A stretch of 64,000 bases of DNA from Sphingobium yanoikuyae (GCF_013001025.1 NZ_CP053021.1:5168361-5232360); one strand, 5' to 3'; positions 41,669 through 50,876 are shown, counted from the stretch's first letter. Notes: generated from the letters alone by a model not told the origin. Numbers and translations: made by a program.

Positions 41669-43009
41669 TCAGTGCAGGTCGATCGGCGCCGCCTCCGCGT
41701 TGGGCAGGCTGGCGCCCATCGCCTTGGCCAGGGTGGGCGCGATCGCGCGCATGTCGATCAGGCCCAGATCCTTGCCCGGCTTCACCCCCGGTCCCATCGC
41801 CATGAAGGTGGCGCGCAGATTGGCCGGTCCGGGGAAATAGCCGTGCATCCCCTTGACCGGTGTCGGCGCGACCAGCGGCGCATTGGCACCGCGGAAGATG
41901 TCGGTGACGAAGCCGGGCTTGAGGTTGATCGTGAAGGCAGCCTGCGGATTGCCACCAAGCTTCGCCATTTCCGCCCGGTCGACGATGCACTCGATGCCGT
42001 TGGCGGGATTGGCGGCCAGCCTGTCGAGCAAGGCCTTCACCTTGTCGGCCAGCATCTTGTCGTCGGGCCGGGCGAGCATGATCGCGGCCGATCCCCCGCC
42101 AATCCAGGGCATGGCCTGCCAGGCCGCGACCTTGCCGTCCGCGCCCAGGGTGATGAGGCCGGCGTCGATGAAGGGGCGGAACAGGTTGAGGCCGCTATGC
42201 GTCGCCTCGAACCCATGGTCGCTGACCAGCGCGATCAGCGCGTCGGGATGGGCCTTGCGCTCGGCGGCGACCAGGTCGCCGACGATCGCGTCGATCTTTT
42301 CCAGCACCCCTTTGGCGGCCGGCGTATCCGGGCCGCTGCCATGCTGCTCATGGTCCAGTGCGGTGAGGTAGACGGTCAGGAAATCAGGCTGGTGCGCGGC
42401 GATCAGGGCGGTGGCGAACCGACCCCTGTTCTGGTCACCGGACAGGCTTTCATCGATCCCCATGGCATAGGGCTGGCCAACCGCCCGTTCCAGCTCCGCC
42501 TTCAGCCCCGGCGTCGCCAGCGCGTCCAGCAATCGCGCGTCATCGGCATGGCCGGTGCGCCAGATTTGCGGCAGGTTCCAGCTTATGCCCCTGGCGGCGA
42601 CGCTGACCGGCCAGTGGACATTGCCGGTGGAAAGCCCGGCTTTTGCCGCCGCATCCCACAGCATCGGCACCTTCACATCCTGCGCATACCAGTACCAGCC
42701 GCCTTGGTTGATCTGCATCGGGTCGAAGCTGTTGTTGCTGACGATGCCATGTCTGGCCGGCGACACGCCGGTCATCAGCGTGGTGTGGCTGGGATAGGTC
42801 AGGGTCGGCAATACGCCGGTGACGCCCGAGGCATGGGCGCCATCGGTCAGGAACCGGCGCAGATTGGGCAAGGCAAGGCCGCGCTTGTCCGCCTCCAGCA
42901 CGTCGCCGGGGCGCAGCCCGTCGATCGAGATCAGCAGCACCGGCTCGGCCAGCGCCGGGAGCGGCGTGATGGCGAGCAGGGCGGAGGCAAGCAGCGCGGC
43001 CTTGTTCAT
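41669..43009 (-). CDS. alkaline phosphatase family protein, ectonucleotide pyrophosphatase/phosphodiesterase-like
   Basis: This 446-residue exported enzyme has a signal peptide ending LPALA. The metal-binding and catalytic motifs are LISIDGLRP (Asp), PTLTYPSHTTLMTG (Thr nucleophile), LDHEQHGSGPD (Asp/His) and VSDHGFEATH. It hydrolyses phosphodiester or pyrophosphate bonds of nucleotides or other organophosphates in the periplasm using two Zn ions. The ATG at 43009 lies only one base after the stop of the receptor gene upstream, so translation is likely coupled. Together they look like a system for taking up and breaking down organic phosphate. Confidence 0.92.
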   Translation of the reverse strand: MNKAALLASALLAITPLPALAEPVLLISIDGLRPGDVLEADKRGLALPNLRRFLTDGAHASGVTGVLPTLTYPSHTTLMTGVSPARHGIVSNNSFDPMQINQGGWYWYAQDVKVPMLWDAAAKAGLSTGNVHWPVSVAARGISWNLPQIWRTGHADDARLLDALATPGLKAELERAVGQPYAMGIDESLSGDQNRGRFATALIAAHQPDFLTVYLTALDHEQHGSGPDTPAAKGVLEKIDAIVGDLVAAERKAHPDALIALVSDHGFEATHSGLNLFRPFIDAGLITLGADGKVAAWQAMPWIGGGSAAIMLARPDDKMLADKVKALLDRLAANPANGIECIVDRAEMAKLGGNPQAAFTINLKPGFVTDIFRGANAPLVAPTPVKGMHGYFPGPANLRATFMAMGPGVKPGKDLGLIDMRAIAPTLAKAMGASLPNAEAAPIDLH

Positions 43010-43010
43010 C

Positions 43011-45281
43011 TTAGAAGCCCGCCTTGAGGGTGACGAAGAATTGCTGCGGCGCACCGATCAGCAGCGTCTGCGCGTCGCCGCTATTGCCAAAGCCGCCCGA
43101 TCCGATCGTGCTGATATATTTCTTGTCGAACAGGTTGCTGGCGTTGAGCTGCACTTCGATCTGGTCGGTGACGCGATAGCCGATCGAGGCGTCCACGATC
43201 ACCCGGCCATTGACCGACGCATCGTTGGTGTAGCTGTAATAGCGCTTCGACATATAGTTAGCGCCGATCCGGCCGAACAGCGGCCCCTGGTCATAATTGA
43301 GTTCGCCGCGCAGCATATGCTTGGGGCTGTCGACCACGGTCTTGCCCTTGATCGCCGCGACCAGCGTGCCGTCCGAGCTGTTGAGCACATCGTCGCGATA
43401 GGTGGCGTCGGTGTAGCTGTAGCTGGCATAGAGGCCGAAGCCCTGGCCCAGCTTCAGGTCGCCCGCCGCCTCGATGCCGACGGCGCGGACATTGCCGACA
43501 TTCTGCAGCGCGGAGGCGAGGCCCAGGATCGGGCTGCCGACCTGCACCGCCAGCAGGCGGTTGCGGAAATTGACCAGATAGGCGCCCAGCGTGCCGTTGA
43601 AGCGCGACGTGTTGTAGCGCAGGCCCAGTTCGTAAGTGTCGGAACTTTCCGGCTTCAGGTCGTCGCGGATCTGGTCGAAGCCGGCCTGGTTGGTGGAGAA
43701 GGGGCCGGTGGTGGTGGCGCTGGCAAAGGCCTTGGTCACCTGAGTGAAGCCACCGAAGATTTCCGCCTCGGGGCTCAGTTCGACGGCGAAGCCGGCATGC
43801 GGCTGGAACCAGTTCTCGGCCTTGATCTTGCCCTCGGGGAAGCTGCTCGACACGACCGCCTCGGCCTCGTTGGTGACCTTGAAGCCCTTCCAGCCCAGGT
43901 TGATCGTCAGCATGCCGAGATCGATTTTGTCGCGGACATAATATTGGATCGTGTCGGTGGTGAAGTCGAACTCCCACTGGGTCGCGAACGGGTTCTTGGG
44001 ATAGTCGCGGAAGGACAGGCCGGCTTCGGTGCGGCTCTTGAACGCATAGAAGCGGCGGGCCTGGTTGAACTTGTTATTCTCGTACCAGGCGCCGGCTTCC
44101 AGCGTCTGGACGCCGATCGTCGCATCGACGCTGCCGAAGGCGCCGATCCGATCCATGTCATATTCGGTGGTGCGGATCGACAGCGGCGAACCGCCGGTGG
44201 GGCTGGGGACGGACGGCGTCGCCCACAGGCCCATGCCGCTATTACTGTGATAATAGCCCTTGATCTTGAAATTGGCATGATCGCCCAGCGGCGTGCTGTA
44301 GCCGATCGCACCCAGCCAGTCCTCGCGCAGGCCGGCGGCGTCATAATAGGCGTCCCAGACCGACGTCACATTGTCGGGATAGACGGTGCCGGCGGCGGCG
44401 TTGCTGACCGGCGCGCCGGTTTCGCCGCGATTATTGCCGATGTCGGCATAGAGGACCGCCTTGGCATAGTCGGGCGACGTATTGTCCCATTTCCAGCCCA
44501 GGCGGTTGATCATCTCCATCGACATGTCCTGATAATCCTGCTCGCGGCGGTCCGAATAGCTCAGCCAGCCATCCAGCTTGCCGTCGCCGACCGGGATCAC
44601 GACCTTGGCATTGACCATATGCTGGTCCTGCGTGCCCTGGCCCTTCCACTTGTCGGTCGAGCCGTATGCATAAGAGACATAGCCGCGAATGCCGTCGGCA
44701 CTGCCCATGTTCAGCCGGGCGAAGGCGCGCCAGGTCTCGTCGCTGCCATAGGTGAGGTTGCCCTGTGCGCCCAGCGCATCGGCCGGATCCATCGAGAAGG
44801 TCTCGACCGTGCCGCCCAGATTGCCGGTCGACTGGGTGCCCAGCGAGCCCGAGCCCTGCGACACGCGGACGGTGCCGATATTCTCGCTGCTGATGGCGCG
44901 GGTGATGTGCAGGCCGTTATGATTGCCATAGCTCATGTCGCCCAGCGGAATGCCGTCGAAAGTGAAGCCGAGCTGGTTCTGGTTGAAGCTGCGGATGCTG
45001 ACGCGCTGCGACCATTCATAGCTGCCGAACGGATCGGACGATTGGAAATTGACGCTGGGCAGCTTCTCGATGGCTTTGAGCGCATTGGTGCCGGGCGTCA
45101 GGGTGACGAGGTCGCGGGTGGTGATTTCCTGGACCTGGCGGGTTTCGCCCCGGCCAAAGACGATGATGCCGGCGCTGTCCGCGTCGGCCGCGGCATCGGC
45201 GGCGGGCGCCATGTCCTGGGCAAGGGCGGGTGCGGCGATGCAGGCGGTCGAAGCGAGCAGCAGGCTGAGTGCGTGGCGCAT
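43011..45281 (-). CDS. TonB-dependent receptor coupled to a phosphodiesterase
   Basis: This 756-residue outer-membrane receptor has a signal peptide (ending PALAQ). The plug has GIIVFGRGETRQVQEIT, TNALKAIEKLPSVNFQSSDP, and GFTFDGIPLGDMSYGNHNG; the barrel ends TLKAGF. GGGGGAT lies about 8 nt before the ATG at 45281, which starts the signal peptide. It is directly followed by the phosphodiesterase gene. A candidate Pho box lies upstream at 45365-45382, so the ligand is plausibly an organophosphate such as a phytate- or nucleotide-like compound. That ligand assignment is inferred from context. Confidence 0.94.
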   Translation of the reverse strand: MRHALSLLLASTACIAAPALAQDMAPAADAAADADSAGIIVFGRGETRQVQEITTRDLVTLTPGTNALKAIEKLPSVNFQSSDPFGSYEWSQRVSIRSFNQNQLGFTFDGIPLGDMSYGNHNGLHITRAISSENIGTVRVSQGSGSLGTQSTGNLGGTVETFSMDPADALGAQGNLTYGSDETWRAFARLNMGSADGIRGYVSYAYGSTDKWKGQGTQDQHMVNAKVVIPVGDGKLDGWLSYSDRREQDYQDMSMEMINRLGWKWDNTSPDYAKAVLYADIGNNRGETGAPVSNAAAGTVYPDNVTSVWDAYYDAAGLREDWLGAIGYSTPLGDHANFKIKGYYHSNSGMGLWATPSVPSPTGGSPLSIRTTEYDMDRIGAFGSVDATIGVQTLEAGAWYENNKFNQARRFYAFKSRTEAGLSFRDYPKNPFATQWEFDFTTDTIQYYVRDKIDLGMLTINLGWKGFKVTNEAEAVVSSSFPEGKIKAENWFQPHAGFAVELSPEAEIFGGFTQVTKAFASATTTGPFSTNQAGFDQIRDDLKPESSDTYELGLRYNTSRFNGTLGAYLVNFRNRLLAVQVGSPILGLASALQNVGNVRAVGIEAAGDLKLGQGFGLYASYSYTDATYRDDVLNSSDGTLVAAIKGKTVVDSPKHMLRGELNYDQGPLFGRIGANYMSKRYYSYTNDASVNGRVIVDASIGYRVTDQIEVQLNASNLFDKKYISTIGSGGFGNSGDAQTLLIGAPQQFFVTLKAGF

Positions 45282-45364
45282 GGTGAAATCCCCCAATCAT
45301 ATGTGATTGGCGGGCGCTCTAGGCTGGGCATGTTGCACTGCAATGTGACTATCGCGACGCTGCG

Positions 45365-45382
45365 GCGTCAGTTTCGTGACAA
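45365..45382 (-). promoter_or_regulatory. candidate Pho box upstream of the receptor-phosphodiesterase operon
   Basis: Read on the minus strand the site is TTGTCAC-GAAA-CTGACGC: two 7-bp half-sites with a 4-bp spacer, each matching the PhoB half-site CTGTCAT at about 4-5 of 7 positions. Eleven bases further on is GATAGT, a possible -10 element, which is the usual spacing for PhoB-activated promoters. The genes downstream would be expected under phosphate control. Confidence 0.45.
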
Positions 45383-45500
45383 TATCGTTATGATTTTGTC
45401 TGTGTCATAAAGGTCGCAGTCGCGGCATTTTCGCCGCGAACATTGCATCGCAAGATCGCTGGGCTAAGAGCGAAAAAAACAATTTCAAGGAAAGCAGGAC

Positions 45501-45941
45501 ATGGCCAAACCCGAATCCTGGCGGTTCAGTCCCGACGCATATCGCTTCATCACGAGCATCGATACGCGTTTCCAGGATCTCGATACCATGGGGCACATCA
45601 ACAATGTGGCCATTTCCGGTATCTTCGAAACGGCCCGTATCCGCTTTCATCACCATATGGGCCGCCACCCGCAGGAACAGGGCGTGCGCTGGCTGGTGGC
45701 CAATGTGAACCTCAACTTCATCGAGGAATCGCATTTCCCCTATCCGTTCGAGGTGCATTGCGCGATCGGCCATATCGGCCGCACCAGCTGGACGATCAGC
45801 TCGGCCGGCTTCCAGAAGGGCGTATGCGTCGCCACCTGCGACACCACCGTCGTCACCCATGGCGCCGAGGGGCGTCGCTCGATCGACGACACGCTGCGCG
45901 AAGCGATGGAACTCAACTTCATCCGCAAGCCGGCGGAATAA
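45501..45941 (+). CDS. acyl-CoA thioesterase, hotdog fold (4HBT type)
   Basis: This 146-residue single hotdog domain has the catalytic segment RFQDLDTMGHINNVAISGIFE, with the Asp/His/Asn arrangement of 4-hydroxybenzoyl-CoA thioesterase-like enzymes (YbgC/FcbC group). It contains LNFIEESHFPYPFEVHC later. It hydrolyses acyl-CoA thioesters in the cytoplasm; the chain specificity is unknown. It is divergent from the phosphate-linked receptor operon. Confidence 0.92.
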   Translation: MAKPESWRFSPDAYRFITSIDTRFQDLDTMGHINNVAISGIFETARIRFHHHMGRHPQEQGVRWLVANVNLNFIEESHFPYPFEVHCAIGHIGRTSWTISSAGFQKGVCVATCDTTVVTHGAEGRRSIDDTLREAMELNFIRKPAE

Positions 45942-45955
45942 GGCCCGGCGCGCCG

Positions 45956-46342
45956 TCAGGCGAAGCCGTGCATCCGGCGCGACCATTGGAAGGCCAGCAC
46001 CGCCCCCTTGGCGGGCTGGATCATCGCCAGCCCCAATATCGCCGCCAGCGTCGGCCATAGCACCGCCTGCCAGCCCAATGGGATGGCCAGCGCGGCATTG
46101 ACCTCGATCATCAGCGGCACCAGCAGATGGCCGAGCAGCAGGATGACGATATAGGCCGGGAAATCATCGGCCTGATGCCCGTCCCAGCGCTGGCCGCAAT
46201 GGCTGCACGCCGACACCGGTTTCAGGAAGCGCGCGAACAGCTTGCCCTCGCCACAGGCCGGGCAGCGGCTGCGCAGCCCCAGCAGCAAGGCCGGTTTGAA
46301 CGGACGCGGTTCGCTGGTCGGGGCAGGGGGCTGGTCGGACAT
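45956..46342 (-). CDS. DUF983 zinc-ribbon membrane protein
   Basis: This 128-residue protein has a zinc ribbon (RCPACGEGKLF...CSHCGQRW) followed by two membrane helices (AYIVILLLGHLLVPLMIEV and AVLWPTLAAILGLAMIQPAK), the arrangement of DUF983. The function of the family is not known; in related bacteria it is often found next to cytochrome oxidase assembly genes, which are not present here. It is convergent with the thioesterase gene. Confidence 0.92.
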   Translation of the reverse strand: MSDQPPAPTSEPRPFKPALLLGLRSRCPACGEGKLFARFLKPVSACSHCGQRWDGHQADDFPAYIVILLLGHLLVPLMIEVNAALAIPLGWQAVLWPTLAAILGLAMIQPAKGAVLAFQWSRRMHGFA

Positions 46343-46435
46343 GACCCCTGTCTAGGCCAGCTTTGCCCCGCCGGGCAATGATGGCGCCACCTGCATCGCT
46401 CTTTCGTGCGCGCCAAAGCCTGTTAAGAGGACGCC

Positions 46436-47614
46436 ATGCGCCTGCCTGGTCCCACCGAAGCCTTTGCCCTGTTCGACGATGCGCGCGTCCAGGGGGCAGC
46501 GCCCGCGCGGCTGTATCGCGATCCGGTGTCGGTCATCGCGGCCTGGCGGATGGAGGAAGTGCAGCCCGCGCTCGACCGCATCGCCGAGGCGCGCGAGGCC
46601 GGCCTGCATGCCGCCGGCTATATCAGCTATGAAGCCGGGCTGGCGCTGGAGGAGCGGCTGGCGCCGATCGCGCACCGCCCGCCCAAGGGCGGCCCGCAGG
46701 CCATGCCCTTGCTCTGGTTCGGCCTGTTCGAAGGGTGCCGCTTCATCCCGGCCGATGGCGTCGCGGACCTGCTGCCCGATCCTGCGGCGATCAGCGTCGA
46801 TGCGCCCTGGCCTTTGGTCAGCGAGGCCGACTATCGCGCGCAGTTCGACCAGGTGCAGGAACTGATCCGTGCCGGCGACATCTATCAGGTCAATCTGACC
46901 TTCCCGTGCGAACTGCGCTTCGCCGGCGATCCGATGGCGCTCTATGCAGCGCTGCGTCCGCGCGCGCAGGCTGGCTATGGCGGCATCATCAATATCGGCG
47001 GGCATCAGATATTGTCCTTCTCGCCCGAACTCTTCTTCACCCAGGTGCGCGGGCAACTGACGGCGCGGCCGATGAAGGGCACCGCCGTGCGCGATCATGA
47101 TCCGGAACGGGATGCCGCCCTGGCGACCGAGCTGGCGCGCGATGCCAAGCAGCGCGCCGAAAATCTGATGATCGTCGACCTGTTGCGCAACGATCTGTCG
47201 CGGGTGGCACGGGCCGGGTCGGTCACGGTCCCCGACCTGTTCAAGGTCGAAACCTATCCGACCGTCCATCAGATGGTCTCGACCATTCGCGGTCGGGTGC
47301 TGCCGGGGCTGGCGCCGGTCGACGTGTTGCGGGTGCTTTTCCCCTGCGGATCGATCACCGGCGCCCCCAAGGTGCGGGCGATGGAGATCATCGACATGGT
47401 CGAGCCTTTCGCCCGCGGCGTCTATACCGGGGCGATGGGCTGGATGGATCCGGCGGGGGACGCGGCTTTCAATGTTGCCATTCGCACCATTTGCGTCGAA
47501 GAAGGAAGCGGTATCGGTCGCCTGGGCCTGGGTTCCGGCATCGTTGCGGATTCGGATGCGTCGGCCGAATGGGCGGAATGCCTGGCCAAGGGGCGCTTCC
47601 TGTCGCTGGGATGA
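46436..47614 (+). CDS. pabB: aminodeoxychorismate synthase component I
   Basis: This 392-residue chorismate-utilising enzyme lacks the N-terminal regulatory half found in longer homologues. Core motifs are GYISYEAGLALEERL, GDIYQVNLTF, RPMKGTAVRD, NLMIVDLLRNDLSRVA and CGSITGAPKVRAMEIID. With a glutamine amidotransferase (PabA, not in the window) it makes 4-amino-4-deoxychorismate for folate. The pabC-like gene follows 32 bp later. In many related genomes the two are fused; here they are separate frames in one operon. Confidence 0.94.
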   Translation: MRLPGPTEAFALFDDARVQGAAPARLYRDPVSVIAAWRMEEVQPALDRIAEAREAGLHAAGYISYEAGLALEERLAPIAHRPPKGGPQAMPLLWFGLFEGCRFIPADGVADLLPDPAAISVDAPWPLVSEADYRAQFDQVQELIRAGDIYQVNLTFPCELRFAGDPMALYAALRPRAQAGYGGIINIGGHQILSFSPELFFTQVRGQLTARPMKGTAVRDHDPERDAALATELARDAKQRAENLMIVDLLRNDLSRVARAGSVTVPDLFKVETYPTVHQMVSTIRGRVLPGLAPVDVLRVLFPCGSITGAPKVRAMEIIDMVEPFARGVYTGAMGWMDPAGDAAFNVAIRTICVEEGSGIGRLGLGSGIVADSDASAEWAECLAKGRFLSLG

Positions 47615-47646
47615 AAGATGATTGCAGTGGGGCGTGAATAGGTTCG

Positions 47647-48270
47647 ATGTCGGTGGCTGACGGACGATATGATCTGCTCGAGACCATGGCCTTCGATCCG
47701 CATGAAGGCGTGCGTCTGCTGGAACTGCATCTGGGCCGGCTGAAGGACAGTGCGCAGGCGCTGGGCTTCGCCTTCGACCGCCACAGCGTGCGCAACGAGC
47801 TTCAGGCCGCCACTTTCCGCCTGCGCGAACTCAGCCGCGTGCGGCTGCTGGTGTCGCGCCAGGGTTCGGTGTCGATCGAGGTGCGCGAACATCGCACCTG
47901 GCCCAAGGCGATCATGCAGGTGAAGGTCGTGCCCCGACTCGCCGCCGCCACGGATCCCCGGCTGGAGCACAAGACCACCGACCGTTCCCTCTATCGCGAC
48001 GCGCTGCAGCGCGGCGGCACCTATGAGGTGCTGATGACCGACGAACAGGGCTATCTGACCGAAGGCTGCTTCTCCTCCATCTTCGTGGAGCGGGGCGACA
48101 AGCTGGTGACGCCGCCGGCCTCGCGCGGGCTGCTGCGCGGAATCCTGCGTCAGAGCCTGCTCGACATAGGCGAGGCGGTGGAGGGCGATCTGCGCATCCA
48201 TGATCTGGAACGCGGCTTCTTCATCGGCAATGCGTCGCGCGGGATGGTCGCGGCCTCGCTGGTCCGATAG
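47647..48270 (+). CDS. pabC: aminotransferase class IV, probable aminodeoxychorismate lyase
   Basis: This 207-residue PLP enzyme of fold type IV is shorter than the usual ~270 residues. It begins MSVADGRYDLLETMAFDPHE and contains the PLP-lysine region HKTTDRSLYRDAL, the cofactor segment TEGCFSSIFVE, and the closing GNASRGMVAA. The position straight after pabB indicates cleavage of aminodeoxychorismate to p-aminobenzoate. Its N-terminal strand resembles the lyase domain of PabB-PabC fusion proteins, so it may have arisen by fission of a fusion. Confidence 0.88.
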   Translation: MSVADGRYDLLETMAFDPHEGVRLLELHLGRLKDSAQALGFAFDRHSVRNELQAATFRLRELSRVRLLVSRQGSVSIEVREHRTWPKAIMQVKVVPRLAAATDPRLEHKTTDRSLYRDALQRGGTYEVLMTDEQGYLTEGCFSSIFVERGDKLVTPPASRGLLRGILRQSLLDIGEAVEGDLRIHDLERGFFIGNASRGMVAASLVR

Positions 48271-48351
48271 TTTTCCTAGGACGCGCACAAGCCAATAACC
48301 GGCAACTGGCGGTTGCTCCGGCGTCCTTTGCGCACTAAGGACCGCCGCGTC

Positions 48352-48387
48352 TGCCTGCGCGGCAGGCAAGGAGATAATATTATTTTT
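48352..48387 (+). terminator. hairpin plus T-run after the pabB-pabC operon
   Basis: TGCCTGC (48352-48358) and GCAGGCA (48362-48368) form a 7-bp stem with a 3-nt loop. A T-run (TTTTTT) comes only after a further 13 bases that include the palindrome TAATATTA. It may terminate the pab transcript, or the AT-rich part may be the promoter of the next gene. Confidence 0.4.
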
Positions 48388-48455
48388 TGTCGCGATGCCG
48401 TCGAGCGCGGACTCTTTTGTCCGTTTGGGCATCGCTCTGGAGAAAGATCATTGCC

Positions 48456-49658
48456 ATGAGCCAGACTTCCGCAGCCCTCGGTCGCATCCAGCCCTCCGCC
48501 ACCCTGGCGATGAGCGCGCGCGTGAATGCCCTTAAAGCCGAAGGCGTGGACGTCATTGGTCTTTCCGCCGGCGAACCCGATTTCGACACGCCCGATTTCG
48601 TGAAAGAGGCGGGGATCGAGGCCATTCGCAAGAATCTGACCCGCTATACCGATGTCGACGGCACTGCCGACGTCAAGGAAGCCGTCGCCTTCAAGTTCAA
48701 GCGCGACAATGGCCTGATCTACAAGCGCAGCCAGATCAGCGTGAACTCGGGCGGCAAGCACACGCTGTTCAACGCGCTGGTCGCCACCGTCGACGTGGGC
48801 GATGAAGTCATCATCCCGGCGCCCTATTGGGTCAGCTATCCCGACATCGTGAACTTCGCTGGCGGCACGCCCGTGTTCATCGAAGGCCCGGCCAGCCAGG
48901 GCTACAAGATCACCCCGGCGCAGCTCGACGCCGCGATCACCCCGCGCACCAAGTGGGTGATGCTCAACTCGCCGTCCAACCCGTCGGGTGCCGCCTATTC
49001 GGCGACCGAACTCAAGGCGCTGGGCGATGTGCTGCTGCGTCACCCGCATGTGCTGGTGATGACCGACGACATGTATGAGCATGTCTGGTACGCGCCGACC
49101 CCCTTCGCCACCATCGCCCAGGTGTGCCCGGACCTTTATGACCGCACCCTGACGGTCAACGGCTGTTCCAAGGCCTTCTCGATGACCGGCTGGCGCATCG
49201 GTTTCGCCGGCGGTCCCGAATGGATCATCAAGGCGATGGGCAAGCTGCAGTCGCAGTCGACCAGCAATCCCTGCTCGATCAGCCAGGCCGCTGCCGTGGC
49301 TGCGCTGACCGGCCCGCAGGATTTCCTCGAAGAGCGCAATGCCGCCTTCAAGAAGCGCCGCGACATGGTCGTCGCCATGCTGAACGACGCGCCGGGCCTC
49401 GACTGCCCGACGCCTGAAGGCGCCTTCTATGTCTATCCCGACGCCAGCGGCGTGATCGGCAAGGTGACGCCCAAGGGCCAACTGATCGACAGCGACGAAG
49501 CGCTGATCGGCTATTTCCTCGACGAAGCGAAGGTCGCGGCCGTCCATGGCGCCGCCTTCGGCCTCTCGCCGGCCTTCCGCATCAGCTATGCGACCTCGGA
49601 AGAGGTGCTCAAGACCGCCTGCGTGCGCATCCAGGAAGCTTGCGCAGCGCTGAAATAA
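48456..49658 (+). CDS. aatA: aspartate aminotransferase (class I, AatA-type)
   Basis: This 400-residue PLP-dependent aminotransferase of the I-gamma/1b type contains VIGLSAGEPDFDTPDFVKEA, substrate-site residues in TRYTDVDG, the cofactor Asn in NSPSNPSG, and the PLP-lysine motif NGCSKAFSMTGWRIGF. The terminal substrate-carboxylate Arg is in AFRISYATS. It moves the amino group between aspartate and 2-oxoglutarate; related enzymes also use prephenate. The ATG at 48456 is inferred from the conserved N-terminus; the GGAG site is rather far (13 nt). Confidence 0.94.
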   Translation: MSQTSAALGRIQPSATLAMSARVNALKAEGVDVIGLSAGEPDFDTPDFVKEAGIEAIRKNLTRYTDVDGTADVKEAVAFKFKRDNGLIYKRSQISVNSGGKHTLFNALVATVDVGDEVIIPAPYWVSYPDIVNFAGGTPVFIEGPASQGYKITPAQLDAAITPRTKWVMLNSPSNPSGAAYSATELKALGDVLLRHPHVLVMTDDMYEHVWYAPTPFATIAQVCPDLYDRTLTVNGCSKAFSMTGWRIGFAGGPEWIIKAMGKLQSQSTSNPCSISQAAAVAALTGPQDFLEERNAAFKKRRDMVVAMLNDAPGLDCPTPEGAFYVYPDASGVIGKVTPKGQLIDSDEALIGYFLDEAKVAAVHGAAFGLSPAFRISYATSEEVLKTACVRIQEACAALK

Positions 49659-49696
49659 GCGCCAGCCGATGATCGTCGGCCTGCAATAAGCTCTTG

Positions 49697-49736
49697 AAAA
49701 TCCGGTCGCTATACTGTCTATCGCGGCCGGATTTTT
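49697..49736 (+). terminator. terminator after aatA
   Basis: AAAATCCGG (49697-49705) pairs with CCGGATTTT (49727-49735), with a T-run within the 3' arm. It lies 38 bp after the aatA stop codon. The region 49737-49917 that follows holds no gene I can support. Confidence 0.82.
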
Positions 49737-49968
49737 CCATTGTCTCAGAAATTGAAACGGTCTTTTTCGCACTGCAGCGTCTTGTGATTGACGCCGCAGG
49801 CGCTATATGCCCGTTGCGTAAAGAAACTTATGTGCGGTGGCATTTCGTCGCTCCACTCCCGTCCTTGGTCGAAAGCCGCTGTTCGGCGCGATCATGTTCA
49901 GACAGGGGCAAGGCGCAATGTCCTACCGGGCGACGATCGCGAAGATATCGCGACAGAAAGGCTTGGCC

Positions 49969-50130
49969 ATGTTGGCGTTTTTGAAATCCGAACTGTTCTT
50001 CCGCTTCCTGGGTGGCTTTGCCATCGGGGCGGTCGCGATGTTCGCGCTTCAGCCCAATAACGAGCCGCCGGCGCTGACCTCGACCGCGATCGCGTCGACC
50101 GCGACCCCTGTCGGCAGTGCGGCGCTCTAA
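49969..50130 (+). CDS. small membrane protein upstream of msrA (53 aa)
   Basis: A 53-residue frame begins MLAFLKSELFFRFLGGFAIG and has one membrane segment (to about FALQP) and a Thr/Ala/Ser-rich tail. AAAGG lies 7 nt before the ATG at 49969. An alternative start at 49918 would add 17 residues. It overlaps the GTG start of msrA by 14 bases, which supports real translation. The function is unknown; the single helix may anchor it in the inner membrane. Confidence 0.62.
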   Translation: MLAFLKSELFFRFLGGFAIGAVAMFALQPNNEPPALTSTAIASTATPVGSAAL

Positions 50131-50791
50131 GGGCCTTTTCCTACTCCCCCTTGCGGCGCTCGCCGCCGCGTCTTCCCCATTGCATGCCGAACCTGCCGTC
50201 CCCGCGCCGATTCCGGCGCTGGATGCGCAGCCGACCCGATCGCTGGAAACCGCGATCTTCGCGGGCGGCTGCTATTGGGGCGTGGAGGGCGTCTTTTCCC
50301 ATGTGAAGGGCGTCAGGCTCGTCGTGGCAGGGTTCGCCGGCGGCCCGCGCGACCGCAAGGTCGATTATGACATGGTCAGCGGCGGCGATACCGGTTTCGC
50401 CGAGTCGGTCCGGGTCACCTATGATCCGAAGCTAGTCAGCTATGGCACGCTGCTGCGCATCTTCTTCTCGGTCATCACCGATCCTACCACGCTCAATTAT
50501 CAGCGGCCCGACAGCGGCACCCAATATCGCAGCGCGCTCTTCCCGCTCAATGCCGAGCAGGACAGGGCAGCGCGCGCCTATCTGGCGCAGTTGCAGAAAG
50601 CCGGGCTGTGGCGCGACCCGATCGTGACCAAGGTGGAGGCCTTCACCGGCTTCCAGGATGCCGGGGCCGATCATCAGGACTTCATGGCCCGCTATCCCTA
50701 CCACCCCTATATCCAGCGCTGGGACATGCCCAAGCTCAAGGCGTTCCGCGCCATGTATCCCACGCTCTACCGCGTGGTTCCCGCCGCCTGA
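50117..50791 (+). CDS. msrA: peptide-methionine (S)-S-oxide reductase, exported
   Basis: This 224-residue MsrA has an N-terminal signal peptide (SKGLFLLPLAALAAASS), so a periplasmic enzyme. The active-site motif is IFAGGCYWGVEGVF with the catalytic Cys; later family motifs include GTQYRSALF, FQDAGADHQDF and RYPYHPYIQRWD. It reduces methionine-S-sulfoxide in oxidised proteins. The start is GTG at 50117, inside the end of the small membrane-protein gene. Resolving Cys residues are not evident near the C-terminus, so reduction may rely directly on a thioredoxin-like partner. Confidence 0.92.
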   Translation: MRRSKGLFLLPLAALAAASSPLHAEPAVPAPIPALDAQPTRSLETAIFAGGCYWGVEGVFSHVKGVRLVVAGFAGGPRDRKVDYDMVSGGDTGFAESVRVTYDPKLVSYGTLLRIFFSVITDPTTLNYQRPDSGTQYRSALFPLNAEQDRAARAYLAQLQKAGLWRDPIVTKVEAFTGFQDAGADHQDFMARYPYHPYIQRWDMPKLKAFRAMYPTLYRVVPAA

Positions 50792-50876
50792 TCGCGCCGG
50801 TGCTGGTCGATGGCGGTGTGGCAGGCTAAGCCCCAATCATCGCCGCCAATGTCATCGCCGCCAAGGGAGCCTCCTC

